Assembly (NCBI GenBank): GCA_039000515.1
Contig: JBCFYV010000100.1
Span: 30,182,421 to 30,246,420, forward strand
DNA length: 64,000 nucleotides
Source of the DNA: Timema cristinae
Taxonomy: Eukaryota > Arthropoda > Insecta > Phasmatodea > Timematidae
Reading direction: 5' to 3'
Positions 20,996-30,119 of this stretch are shown here, in pieces; the stretch's first letter is position 1; each line of letters begins with the position of its first letter. The notes beneath the pieces were generated by a model, which had not been told where the DNA came from, did no database searches, and saw only the letters and a program-made list of their open reading frames with translations. The translations under genes were made by a program, and so were the position numbers.

Positions 20996-21840
20996 GTTAG
21001 TTCTGGTCTTTTGACAAGTGCATAATGTGGTCGGTCACATCCAAGTACTTTGACCTGGCCATTGCTGGAGTCATTCTTCTCAACGTCATCACTATGGCCA
21101 TGGAGTTCTATCTGATGCCAAAGGTTAGTTCTGGTCTTTTGACAAGTGCATAATGTGGTCGGTCACATCCAAGTACTTTGACCTGGCCATTGCTGGAGTC
21201 ATTCTTCTCAACGTCATCACTATGGCCATGGAGTTCTATCTGATGCCAAAGGTTAGTTCTGGTATTTTGACAAGTGCATAATGTGGTCACATCCAAGTAC
21301 TTTGACCTGGCCATCGCTGGAGTCATTCTTCTCAACGTCATAACTATGGCCATGGAGTTCTATCTGATGCCAAAGGTTAGTTCTGGTCTTTGGCAAGTAG
21401 TGCATAATGTGGTCGTCACATCCAAGTACTTTGACCTGGCCATTGCTGGAGTCATTCTACTCAACGTCATAACTATGGCCATGGAGTTCTATCTGATGCC
21501 AAAGGTTAGTTCTGGTCTTCTGGCAAGTAGTGCATAATTGTGGTCACCTCCAAGTACTTTACCTGGTAATTGCTGGAGTCATTCTACTCAACGTCATCAC
21601 TATGGCCATGGAGTTCTATCTGATGCCAAAGGTTAGTTCTGGTCTTTGGCAAGTAGTGCATAATGTGGTCGGTCACATCCAAGTACTTTGACCTGGCCAT
21701 TGCTGGAGTCATTCTACTCAACGTCATAACTATGGCCATGGAGTTCTATCTGATGCCAAAGGTTAGTTCTGGTCTTCTGGCAAGTAGTGCATAATGTGGT
21801 CACCTCCAAGTACTTTTACCTGGTAATTGCTGGAGTCATG
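20897..21840 (+). repeat. Tandem array of IV-S1 exon 3' end plus donor (about 127 bp x7.4)
   Basis: Units start at 20897, 21021, 21149, 21277, 21403, 21533, 21659 and 21790 (partial). Each holds the codons for HNVVTSKYFDLAIAGVILLN and MAMEFYLMPK, the donor AAG|GTTAGT and about 25 bp of intron (TTCTGGTCTTTTGACAAGTG or TGGCAAGTAGTG). Copies differ at few sites, for example CTTCTC/CTACTC and CATCAC/CATAAC. Two adjacent units at 21274-21537 read through as one open frame across the internal donor. High identity means recent expansion or continuing homogenisation. Confidence 0.95.
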
Positions 21841-21849
21841 TAATGAACA

Positions 21850-22420
21850 CTATCCCTATCGCCTTGAAGGTTTATCTTACGCACAAAGTCAATTAACGCC
21901 TCTTAAAATATAGTCGTTCAGAACATTTTATCCACTGAAAACGCATTCACTTCATTTTGTTTAGAAAAGCACTGAACATAAAGAAAACATGTCCACTTTA
22001 GGTCCTGCACAATTGTTCACTTTTAGAATTTATGTCTGCTAATAAGGGAGTTACAGAATAATATACTATACAAGAATGAAAATAGATTATTCGTTTTAAG
22101 ATTTTTTCAATTATTAAATAAGTATAAAATGTAAAATAATATATTTGTATTACTAAATTAATTGAGTGATATATTCATAATTGATAAAACTTTTTCGATG
22201 GCCAATAAAAGCTGTTTAAATCAATAAATTAATTGGATTAAAGCTTTAAAATTTATATATCAATGATATTGACCAATATTTTCATCTACATATAACCAAC
22301 CCCTTTTTGAATTTTCTAAACAGCTTTAATATACTAGGAGTTTGGCTCTCAATGATTGAGGGTTGATCTCGCGTCGAAAACTTCGATTGGGATTGTAGTA
22401 AACAGGAGTTAAGGGCAGTG
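21850..22420. other. Intronic DNA, nothing recognised
   Basis: Very AT-rich sequence with no exon-like signal. Confidence 0.5.
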
Positions 22421-22424
22421 TTTT

Positions 22425-22680
22425 TGCATTTTTTATAGCAAATTTTTTGGACAAAAATAAATTAAATATTTCTCCAGTAGAAACATAGAATTTAATTTTC
22501 TACAGATGGTGATGTCAACAGTCATTAGTGTAGTGGCATAAGGTGAAAATCTTTTTAAATGAGGAGAAAAAGTTGTCGTGAAATTCTAGGACACATTTGA
22601 CAGATATTCAAGAACTTTTGAGTTCACCATGGGATGAGAATTAAACTCTCTGTTTCTACTGAAGAAATATTTATATTTTC
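22425..22680. repeat. Interspersed repeat family R1, copy 3
   Basis: It contains TTTCTCCAGTAGAAACATAG, GAGAAAAAGTTGTCGTGAAA and ACATTTGACAGATATTCAAG, shared with 5670-6000. Confidence 0.62.
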
Positions 22681-22873
22681 TCTTTTCTCACTCTTTCTAT
22701 ACTCCCACCTTAACACTACTCATCGTTTAAACTTTCCCTTCAAGTGAGTTTATAAGAGCCTCTAAATTTTGAGTTATGTATGAATTGTACATTGTGGAAT
22801 AAATGTTTGGTGCTTTATAGAAGGGCCCAGTAAGTGACCGAAATGTTTAATAAATTGATTTTGCATTTCACAG

Positions 22874-22983
22874 GCACTCTCGTACATACTCAAGATCTTC
22901 AACTACTTCTTCACGGCTGTGTTTATCCTCGAGTCCGTCATGAAACTCGTCTCTCTTGGCTTCAAACTATACTTCAAGGATAG
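22874..22983 (+). CDS. Cav3 exon 9: IV-S2 and S2-S3 loop
   Basis: The exon lies between GCATTTCACAG and AG|GTAATC, entering in phase 0 and leaving in phase 2. It encodes ALSYILKIFNYFFTAVFILE, giving S2 with its conserved acidic residue (FILESV), then SVMKLVSLGFKLYFKDR. The family motif [20 protein letters not shown] is clearly recognisable once joined to the next exon. The codon for Arg is split between the two exons, ag plus a. Confidence 0.95.
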
Positions 22984-22989
22984 GTAATC

Positions 22990-23515
22990 CATACATTTTC
23001 TCTAGTAAACGTTACAGTTTTCAAAATCAGCTATTTATGATTAGAAATAATCGGGTTCCCAATCAGTTACTGGCTGTTATCTTAAAAACACTGACAGAAT
23101 TAAAACATAGATTAATTTTGATACATTTTTTAATTAGTTCTATGTTTATTTGTTGCCAGTTAAAAAATAAAATATTTTATATATTCCCCACAAAAGGAAT
23201 TTCTGTGTTTAAAACTGCATTTGATACCAAATTGAACTCATTAAAATTATAAGTTCACGGTTGCGTGGAACCCGAACGGGTGGTAAAACGCGATGCTTAA
23301 TAAACGGTTACGATTTCTGTCAATGTTCATCAAAGTAACATCAGGAAATGTCTATAAGGTCGGGTGGTTCGTTGACCCAAATTAACCCTTTTTTGGAGTT
23401 CATTCCTGACCAAATATTTTGTGTAGGGTTAATCCACAGTTGGGTTTCTCATAAACCATTAATATTGTGGATTTTACTAACCTAACTATGTTAGACATAA
23501 CTATCTTTATTGTAT
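22990..23515. other. Intronic DNA with SINE tail fragment
   Basis: Mostly AT-rich. ACCCGAACGGGTGGTAAAAC near 23269 is an isolated SINE-A/B tail. No exon evidence: the 98-codon open frame from 22956 only extends the IV-S2 exon past its donor in a shifted frame. Confidence 0.5.
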
Positions 23516-23518
23516 ATT

Positions 23519-23836
23519 GGTAACCTAGCGGTCTAGGGGTAAGATGTCAGACTTCTGTGCTGGGGATCCGGGATCAATCCTCGGTCCCTGCACAGATTTA
23601 TCTGATTGCCAAACCCTTCCTTTACATCTGACAAGACGTGTATTAATCACAACTTGTGAATGTGGGGAATGCCAGGCCTCCACCGTGGTTCGAATTCTAC
23701 GTTAAACTGTAGGACCTCCATTTCATCTCACAATCACACTACCATTACACATTAGCGTAAGTGCGTATAACCCGAACGGGTAGTAAGACGCGGTGATGAT
23801 GATAATAATAATAATTATTATTATTATTATTATTAT
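23519..23836 (+). repeat. SINE-A copy with long AAT/ATT tail
   Basis: Head GGTAACCTAGCGGTCTAGGG and the full family body. The tail turns into (AAT)n and then (ATT)n up to 23836, which is self-complementary and could fold. Confidence 0.88.
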
Positions 23837-23989
23837 ATAGTATATTGATAAATAAACTACTATTTCTTATTTGTTTAAATCTGTTAAGAGCTTTATTATT
23901 TTGTATCTACATGATGCGTTGCAAGAACTTGTTTCAATAATAATAATAATAATAATTAGCACTGCATTTTATTATCTGTATGGGCTGTA

Positions 23990-24205
23990 CGCCTTAGTAC
24001 TAATTACACTAATGGGTTAGGAATTGGGTAGGTTCGATATAAAGGAAGTGAACCCGCATCTGCGTGGAGGGGGAGTGTAAAACCATTTAGGAAAAACCAC
24101 CCCCACAGCTCACTCGAGAGAGGTTCGAACCTCATTCTCCCCATATATGGCAGTCTAGCTCAACACGAAACTAGTGCGTTAGCTGAGAATATATACCAGT
24201 GGCCC
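23990..24205 (-). repeat. SINE-B-like copy, minus strand
   Basis: The minus strand reads GAGGTTCGAACCTCTCTCGA near 24130, then the TTCCTAAATGG and CCACGCAGATGCGGGTTCAC body blocks. It is an inverted, diverged member of SINE-B. Confidence 0.55.
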
Positions 24206-24674
24206 AGTCCACCTCTGAATGACATGACTAGTAAGGTGAAGAACAGCTGACAGATTAATCATTGTTTTGTTGGTTTACACTTTGAATGTCGCTTATTTCT
24301 TGTTATTTAATCCACGTAGTACTTACTGTAAGCAAAGTTTAGCCTTAAATATGTCTGATACATATAGACATGATAAAAACATATAATACTATAAAGCCAC
24401 ATAGCTGACTCACTCACTGACATTAATGTTTACCCACTTCCAGATGAGCTAGAAACTGGAAATTTGCTAAATTTCTAGCTTATAGCCTGTAACCGACGGG
24501 AAAGTTCCAAAAACTTAGACATTTGAATTTTTAACCCCCCAAATAATTCAAAATTTCGGGACAACTTTAAAGTCGGTGCGGATCTTTCTATGGAGGTCTC
24601 TCAAAAAACGGCTCTGAAATTACATTAGTTTACATCCACTTGCAAAGAAAACTCACTGAGGGGGGAGCAAACCG

Positions 24675-24688
24675 AGTGTGTGTGTGTG

Positions 24689-24733
<45 letters not shown>
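24675..24733. repeat. (TG)n(TA)n microsatellite
   Basis: About 15 bp of TG repeat runs directly into about 44 bp of TA repeat. Such runs are prone to length change. Confidence 0.95.
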
Positions 24734-24735
<2 letters not shown>

Positions 24736-24974
24736 ATACAGAGCGAGAGAGACTGATAAGAAAAGGCACTGTTTTGAGCTTGAGCGGGAACCTTCAAAAT
24801 GGATTAACCGCGTAAGTCAAGGACTTAATTAATGTATAATGAAGTAGTTTTAGTATTTTTTAACCATTAGATGTAGGCAGCCCTTTATACCAGAATATTA
24901 CTATATTTAAAGCAGATCTTACGTCTGTCTACATGGTCAAATGGGGCACAGGTTTGAATAAACTCGTTTCAGTG

Positions 24975-25217
24975 GCTGATTGTTTTAAAGCACCACTCTC
25001 GTATTTAACTGACCTGCTGTTGACGGGAAGATCAGGGTTCGAATCCCGGTCGGTTATATTGAGGAAGCTTTCTTTTTATGGTAAACCACTCGCCTTCCAC
25101 TCAAACGCGAGTAGGTTTCCTCTAAAATGCTTCCTTCCTCGTCCCTATCACATTAAAGTAGTTCTAATAAATGATTATGGCTTTAACTTATAGTAAGACG
25201 CGGTGATAATAATAGTT
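24975..25217 (+). repeat. SINE-B copy
   Basis: The B box GGGTTCGAATCCCGGTCGG is intact. Body CCTTCCACTCAAACGCGAGT and tail TAGTAAGACGCGGTGATAAT follow. It ends 57 bp before the IV-S3 exon. Confidence 0.72.
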
Positions 25218-25273
25218 TTAACAAGATCTACGTACCCTACAACACACCACACCCCGCCATTATTTTCCCCCAG

Positions 25274-25404
25274 ATGGAACCAGCTCGACGTGATGATAGT
25301 AATCCTGTCCATTGTTGGGATAGTCCTGGAAGAGCTTGAGTCCAAGATCATCCCGGTGAACCCGACCATTATTCGGGTCATGAGGGTGCTACGGATCGCC
25401 AGAG
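25274..25404 (+). CDS. Cav3 exon 10: IV-S3 and most of IV-S4
   Basis: The acceptor ATTTTCCCCCAG is strong, and the donor is AG|GTAGGT. The exon enters in phase 2 and leaves in phase 1. It encodes [20 protein letters not shown] (S3), the loop [10 protein letters not shown] and the S4 sensor [13 protein letters not shown]. Arginines occur at every third position. The motif [15 protein letters not shown] is diagnostic for T-type repeat IV. An open frame continues past the donor but has no family similarity. Confidence 0.96.
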
Positions 25405-25589
25405 GTAGGTTGTCGTCTCTTCATCAGCTCGCTCTCTTTAATGGGTCCATAATATCTCAGAGGATGTTTGGAGTTTTTAACATTTTCCTGAAGTTTCTGA
25501 AAACGATGCTATCAAAATGTATTGAAGGGATTGTTCCAAATTATTACCGGTTGCGTTTATGTTATTTTGTACCTTGGTTTAAAATTTTA

Positions 25590-26590
25590 GTCCAATACCT
25601 TAGCTCAGTCGCTAGCGTGTCTTTTGAGCTGAGGGTCCCGGGAATCAGTGGCGGCTCGTAGCTAAAATTAGTGGGGTGCTTCTCCAGAAAATGTTTAGCC
25701 TTTGTTTTAAAATTGTGTAAAAGTAAAAAAAAAAATACATAAAAAGAAAATTTATTTAGGAACTTGATAAAATCTTAACAAAAAAAAACCTTTTTTACTT
25801 ACTTTAACTTAAATTGTTATCAAGCTTGATCTATTCATTTAAAAATGAAATCCATTCTTCTTTTTTTAATTTGCGCAAAAAGTTAAATAATTGTCTCCTT
25901 GATCTCTGGATGACAATTGAGGAATTTTTTCTCCATTGAAAGTACTGCAAACGCATTTAGTCTTTCTGTTAAATAAAAGAACTGAAAAAAAATTAATCAA
26001 ATAGAATAGCTGGAAGCAGAATAATAATCTAATTCTACACTCTTCTACACTTTATCACATTCAAGAATATGGTACACGGTTTTTAAGCACAACACACACT
26101 GAGTAAAAAAACTTCCTTCCACCATCACGCCAGAGTCGGCACTGCAAGAGCAACAGTTCTCTCTCTGCCTGGCAGTCCCGCCTTCCTCCCCTAATCCCTT
26201 CTATGTGCGCATACACACAACAGTCAAACACCACGCCGCTGGCACTGTGAAGTGCACAGTTCCATACAAAGATTTTTGTCTCTTTTTCATAAACTGGGGG
26301 ATGGCTACTGAAGTACTGACATTAATCTTAAGGAATATATATTGTACCACAAAAATAAAGAAATAATTAAAGAAAAAAGGACTCATTATATTAAATGTTA
26401 TCGATAATATCAAGTGGAAATAGGGGGTGCTGCAGTTCCGCAGTGCCTATACACGAGCCACCATTGCCCGGGATATATTCCTGGCCGGGCCCAAAATGTA
26501 TCATTGGTGGAATGTGGATTTCCCCTTTCACAGTGAGGAAATAACTACCGTGGTCTGGATGATTTAAGTTAATCTATAAGTTGTACTGAT
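25590..26590 (+). repeat. SINE-C copy split by a DNA transposon
   Basis: The left part (about 25590-25645) has the tRNA-like head ACCTTAGCTCAGTCGCTAGC and GGGTCCCGGGAAT. The right part (26467-26590) resumes with CCCGGGATATATTCCTGGCC and the SINE-C body (GGTGGAATGTGGATTTCCCC). The insert is the element at 25646-26466. Confidence 0.75.
25646..26466. mobile_element. Non-autonomous DNA transposon, hAT-like (821 bp)
   Basis: It starts CAGTGGCGGCTCGTAG and ends with the reverse complement of CAATGGTGGCTCGTG, giving imperfect terminal inverted repeats. The flanks CCCGGGAAT and CCCGGGATA look like a decayed target duplication. Internal sequence is AT-rich, with GTGGGGTGCTTCT next to the left repeat and GGGGGTGCTGCAG next to the right. 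No transposase frame is present. The superfamily is inferred from repeat sequence only. Confidence 0.72.
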
Positions 26591-26599
26591 ATAATCAAT

Positions 26600-27385
26600 C
26601 GGTTCCGAAAGTGCTCGTTAAATACCATACCTCAAGTAAATAAAATAATAAATAGATTATATATCATAGGTCACTTCTAGCCAGCAACGAAGTGTTTAAC
26701 TCATGAAAATTTTAAATTATCTTATTGTAAATGCCCTCAACTTAGTGTTTTATTATATAAACTTATATTTTATCAATTGTTTGTGGTCATTGTAAGCCGG
26801 AAGCTCGATAGTGATATAGTGGGGCTGTAAGTAATGTGTGGATTTTCTGTAGGTTCCCACCTCCACCGAAACACAATATCAAAGTATAAACGTAATCACG
26901 TGAAGAGCTATAAACGAATCACAGTATTTTAATCTCATTACTCATCAGCGTTGTCTGCTCAGTGCGACTTGAAATAACATCAGCTTCCCTTTTTTCCGCA
27001 ATCAGCATCAGCTTGGAAGACCCAATCAAATATCAAAACCAACCGACGTAATAAGTACGCATGCACCTACAAAGCAAGATACAAGCAGAGAGCAGCATCT
27101 ACTGTTGTTAAATTGTTTGAAATAACTCGTTAGATGGAACGCACGTGTGTCGTTCTTGTTTTGTTTTACTCCGCAACACAAGACAATAGTGTGAAAACAT
27201 CCACTGTGATATTAATATTAAAGATCTTGTTTATCTACTCAAAAATAAATATGATGGCAACCAGTTGTTTCTTGTGTTGCAAAGCATAATAGGCCAATAT
27301 ATATTTATGCTTACGGTTGAATTTCTGTGCTACCAAAGCAGATTCTGCTCTATATTTCCAGTGATCGTGTTAAACTATATTTATC
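26600..27385. other. Intronic DNA, nothing recognised
   Basis: AT-rich sequence with no supported exon. Confidence 0.45.
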
Positions 27386-27387
27386 GT

Positions 27388-27708
27388 CACGGATCCCCGT
27401 AGTCCCGGCTTTATTCCGTATAGTTTGGTAGGACAAAAAGGCCTTTCAGAAAGGTAAAAGTAAGTTCATTCTGGAAGGCCTTATTCCGTAACAGATCCTA
27501 AAGAATGGTTGTGTTTGTTTTTTGTAGGATAAAAGGCCTTTCAGAAAGATAGTAAGTTCACTCTGAAAGGCCTTATTTCGTAATAGATTCTACGGTATGT
27601 CTGTTTTATTGGGTAGGATGAAAAGACTTCCAGAAATATAGTAGTAAGTTTGTTATAGAAAGACCTTTTATCCTACCAAAATCAGGGTATAGCTGCAGGG
27701 AACCACTG
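27388..27708. mobile_element. hAT-like MITE with three internal hairpins
   Basis: The outer inverted repeats are CACGGATCCCCGTAG on the left and CAGTGGTTCCCTGCAG (reverse complement) on the right, extended by TTTGGTAGGACAAAAAGG and its partner near 27665. Inside, three short palindromes about 90 bp apart repeat AAGGCCTTTCAGAA...TTCTGGAAGGCCTT. No coding frame. Confidence 0.72.
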
Positions 27709-27719
27709 TTTCGGAACCC

Positions 27720-28180
27720 TACCCCCTGCCCCCTTATGTCCCACACGAGACTTTCCGTGGTTGATTGGGGGGAAAGGGGAGTTCAATATGGTGGCTAACT
27801 TCCAAACAGCAGTCCACACGCGTAAACTGAGAGTGAACTGTAGTCAAACCATGGACGGTGGACGGGACCATGTAGAGAGTATTTCAAGACTCGACCAGAG
27901 ACCCTCTCAAACTTCTAACAACCAGTATCACCTTTCCCCACATCCAGAAACTGTTCCTCCCTTATACTTACTAACATCCTGGTGACCATACATAAACTGA
28001 CTATAAAAACGTGTAATAATGTGTATAGCTCCTTATCAGAGACGGCCACCCTTAATCCTCTTCGTCCCAGGACTCCTGAAAGGAGCAGGAGGTAAAAAAA
28101 AAAGGGAGGACGTGACACTATTTGTAATAAGAGTCGTCATATTAATGGCAAATAAAATGTAATTTTGTTCAAGGTGAAGC
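27720..28180. other. Intronic DNA, nothing recognised
   Basis: Somewhat GC-richer than its surroundings. Two short open frames (27761 plus, 27915 minus) have no protein-like signature. Confidence 0.4.
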
Positions 28181-28221
28181 CTTCTTATGCATATGTATTG
28201 ACAGTATCTTGTGTTGGCTAG

Positions 28222-28371
28222 TGTTGAAGCTTCTCAAGATGGCGAAGGGCATCCGGGCCCTCCTGGACACGGTGATGCAGGCGTTGCCTCAAGTTGGGAA
28301 CCTTGGTTTATTATTCTTCCTGCTCTTCTTCATCTTCGCCGCGCTCGGGGTTGAACTATTTGGCCGTCTTT
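28222..28371 (+). CDS. Cav3 exon 11: IV-S4 end, S4-S5 linker and S5
   Basis: The exon starts after GTTGGCTAG and ends at CTTT|GTGAGT, entering and leaving in phase 1. It encodes [20 protein letters not shown], then [20 protein letters not shown] and [10 protein letters not shown]. These are the last S4 lysines, the S4-S5 linker and S5. The block [20 protein letters not shown] is nearly invariant in T-type channels. The acceptor is poor in pyrimidines, but phase and homology fix it. Confidence 0.95.
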
Positions 28372-28374
28372 GTG

Positions 28375-28910
28375 AGTAAAGGGTTTATTTCACTTAAAGA
28401 CTATTCCAAAAAAATGAATGCTCCCTCAACCATTCACCCAATGATTTATCAGTACTATTAAAAAGTGTTACACTTCCTCACAACATGAGATTTGATATTT
28501 AGGTGACCGTTGGACAGCAACCAACATTAACAAAATATTGTTTATGCTGAATTTAAAAAAATATATATATTTAACACTTAATCAAAACATCGCCAATTTT
28601 TTTTCAAAAACCTTATTTTATTTTCTAACTGTCCCGTAGAAAAATAGGGTTTCCTTCACCTCCGCTGAAGTAAAATATTACAAAAAGAAGGCGGCCCACG
28701 CTTTGCCTCAGGTACCAGGTCCGGTTTAGCACCTGGCGGGTCTGGGCTGGATAGCAAGGAAGTGAACAGACAAATTTTAAAAAGAGCATCTTGTTTTTTG
28801 AATGATAAACTTGGAGACTTAGTGGTGTCAAAGGTATTGGCTCCATAGGCTCCAAGAGTTAAGGTCCGCGTGTAGATAGATGTTCCTGATCGTTGTCCTG
28901 TTTGTTGCGG
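28375..28910. other. Intronic DNA, nothing recognised
   Basis: Short intron between IV-S5 and the IV pore with no clear repeat. The antisense open frames at 28625-28955 are incidental. Confidence 0.5.
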
Positions 28911-28914
28911 GCAG

Positions 28915-29207
28915 TGTGCGATGACGAACATCCTTGCCAAGGACTTGGTGAGCACGCAGATTTCAGCAACTTTGGGATGGCTTTCCTCACCCTATTCCGG
29001 GTGGCAACCGGAGACAACTGGAACGGCATCATGAAGGACACCCTGAGGGATGACTGCGACGAGACCGTCGACTGCGTGAAGAACTGCTGCGTCTCCACGG
29101 TCATCGCCCCCATATTCTTCGTCATCTTCGTGCTGATGGCGCAGTTTGTTCTGGTCAACGTCGTGGTGGCCGTGCTCATGAAACATCTGGAGGAGTCCCA
29201 TAAGCAG
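28915..29207 (+). CDS. Cav3 exon 12: IV pore loop and S6
   Basis: The exon lies between GTTGCGGGCAG and CAG|GTGAAG, entering in phase 1 and leaving in phase 0. It encodes [20 protein letters not shown], the pore helix [20 protein letters not shown], a Cys-rich extracellular loop ([14 protein letters not shown]) and S6 ([20 protein letters not shown]). The cytoplasmic start is [14 protein letters not shown]. Asp in TGDNW is the repeat-IV selectivity residue. The four cysteines around the pore match the extracellular disulfide pattern expected in the family. Length and order agree with Cav3 throughout. Confidence 0.98.
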
Positions 29208-29605
29208 GTGAAGTGAAGCACGCACTTGTGGGCACACGGCCTAGGACGTTAATCTTGTAATGGACTGGAGGGAAGCAGAGGGTAAGGGGGAAGGAGTCTA
29301 CCTAATGATTTATCACTGTGATTTTACCATCCGTTCTCCACGATAGTCGAGACTGGCTTTCATCAACTTGCCACAATTATCGATTCGCCAAACTCGATTA
29401 TAATGGAAATCCCATCAATTCACCACACCCCATTTTTAAAGCAAAATAGGGGTATTACAGTAATACAATTGAGAAAGTGATATATTTATAAATCAATATT
29501 AATTTATTTTAATACCACATAATTATATAGACGTTCTTTTTCATCAGTGGCCCGTATTTTAGGTAGAAAATTCCCATACTCTTCAACATAACTGTCGAAA
29601 ACATA
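29208..29605. other. Intronic DNA, nothing recognised
   Basis: AT-rich sequence before a SINE. Confidence 0.5.
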
Positions 29606-29609
29606 GGGC

Positions 29610-29850
29610 CGGTTTTGTAGGAGGATAACTGGCCCCATGGTCAGTGCACCTGCATACGAACCTAGGGGTCCCGGGTTCGATTTCTGGCTGGTACTTTGCG
29701 TATATTTCCCGAAAGGGAATTACCCCAACGGTCGCCAGTGCTAAGTTAGCTAGGCTTAAGTTAGTTTTAAGTGTTCCCACTGGTTCCACACCCTCATATT
29801 CACTATCACCCTCACCTCATATTATCATGAACATGAAAAGAGGGTCCATG
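29610..29850 (+). repeat. SINE-E (tRNA-derived)
   Basis: ATAACTGGCCCCATGGTCAG acts as the A-box region and CCCGGGTTCGATTTCTGG as the B-box region. The body has TTTCCCGAAAGGGAATTACC and ends with a TCACCCTCACCTCATATTAT run. Only one copy is seen here. Confidence 0.55.
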
Positions 29851-30119
29851 AAAAAGATGTACGATTAGTACATTTTGGGTACATAAGTACTGGCTAATCT
29901 TTCTACTACTGGGCTACGGTTGTGTAGTATACATCAAGTGTAGCATCGCACTTGATATTACCTCAAACTGAATAAAACTGGCGCATAGTCTAAAAACTCA
30001 ATTAGGACCGTATTGGATGCTTGGCTCGGTTAGGTTAGCTCGCTACATAATAATTGCGGTAGAACTTTGAGGTGATACGACGCGCACAGATACCATGACT
30101 CCTGGTTAAGAGAGGCGCG

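Noticed and set aside
20844..21840. Array copies as separate functional IV-S1 exons (mutually exclusive exons)
   Set aside because: Only the first copy has an acceptor and the N-terminal codons. AG sites upstream of later copies do not keep the needed phase.
22956..23252. 98-codon plus-strand open frame
   Set aside because: It runs from the IV-S2 exon past its donor in a different frame and has no protein-like features.
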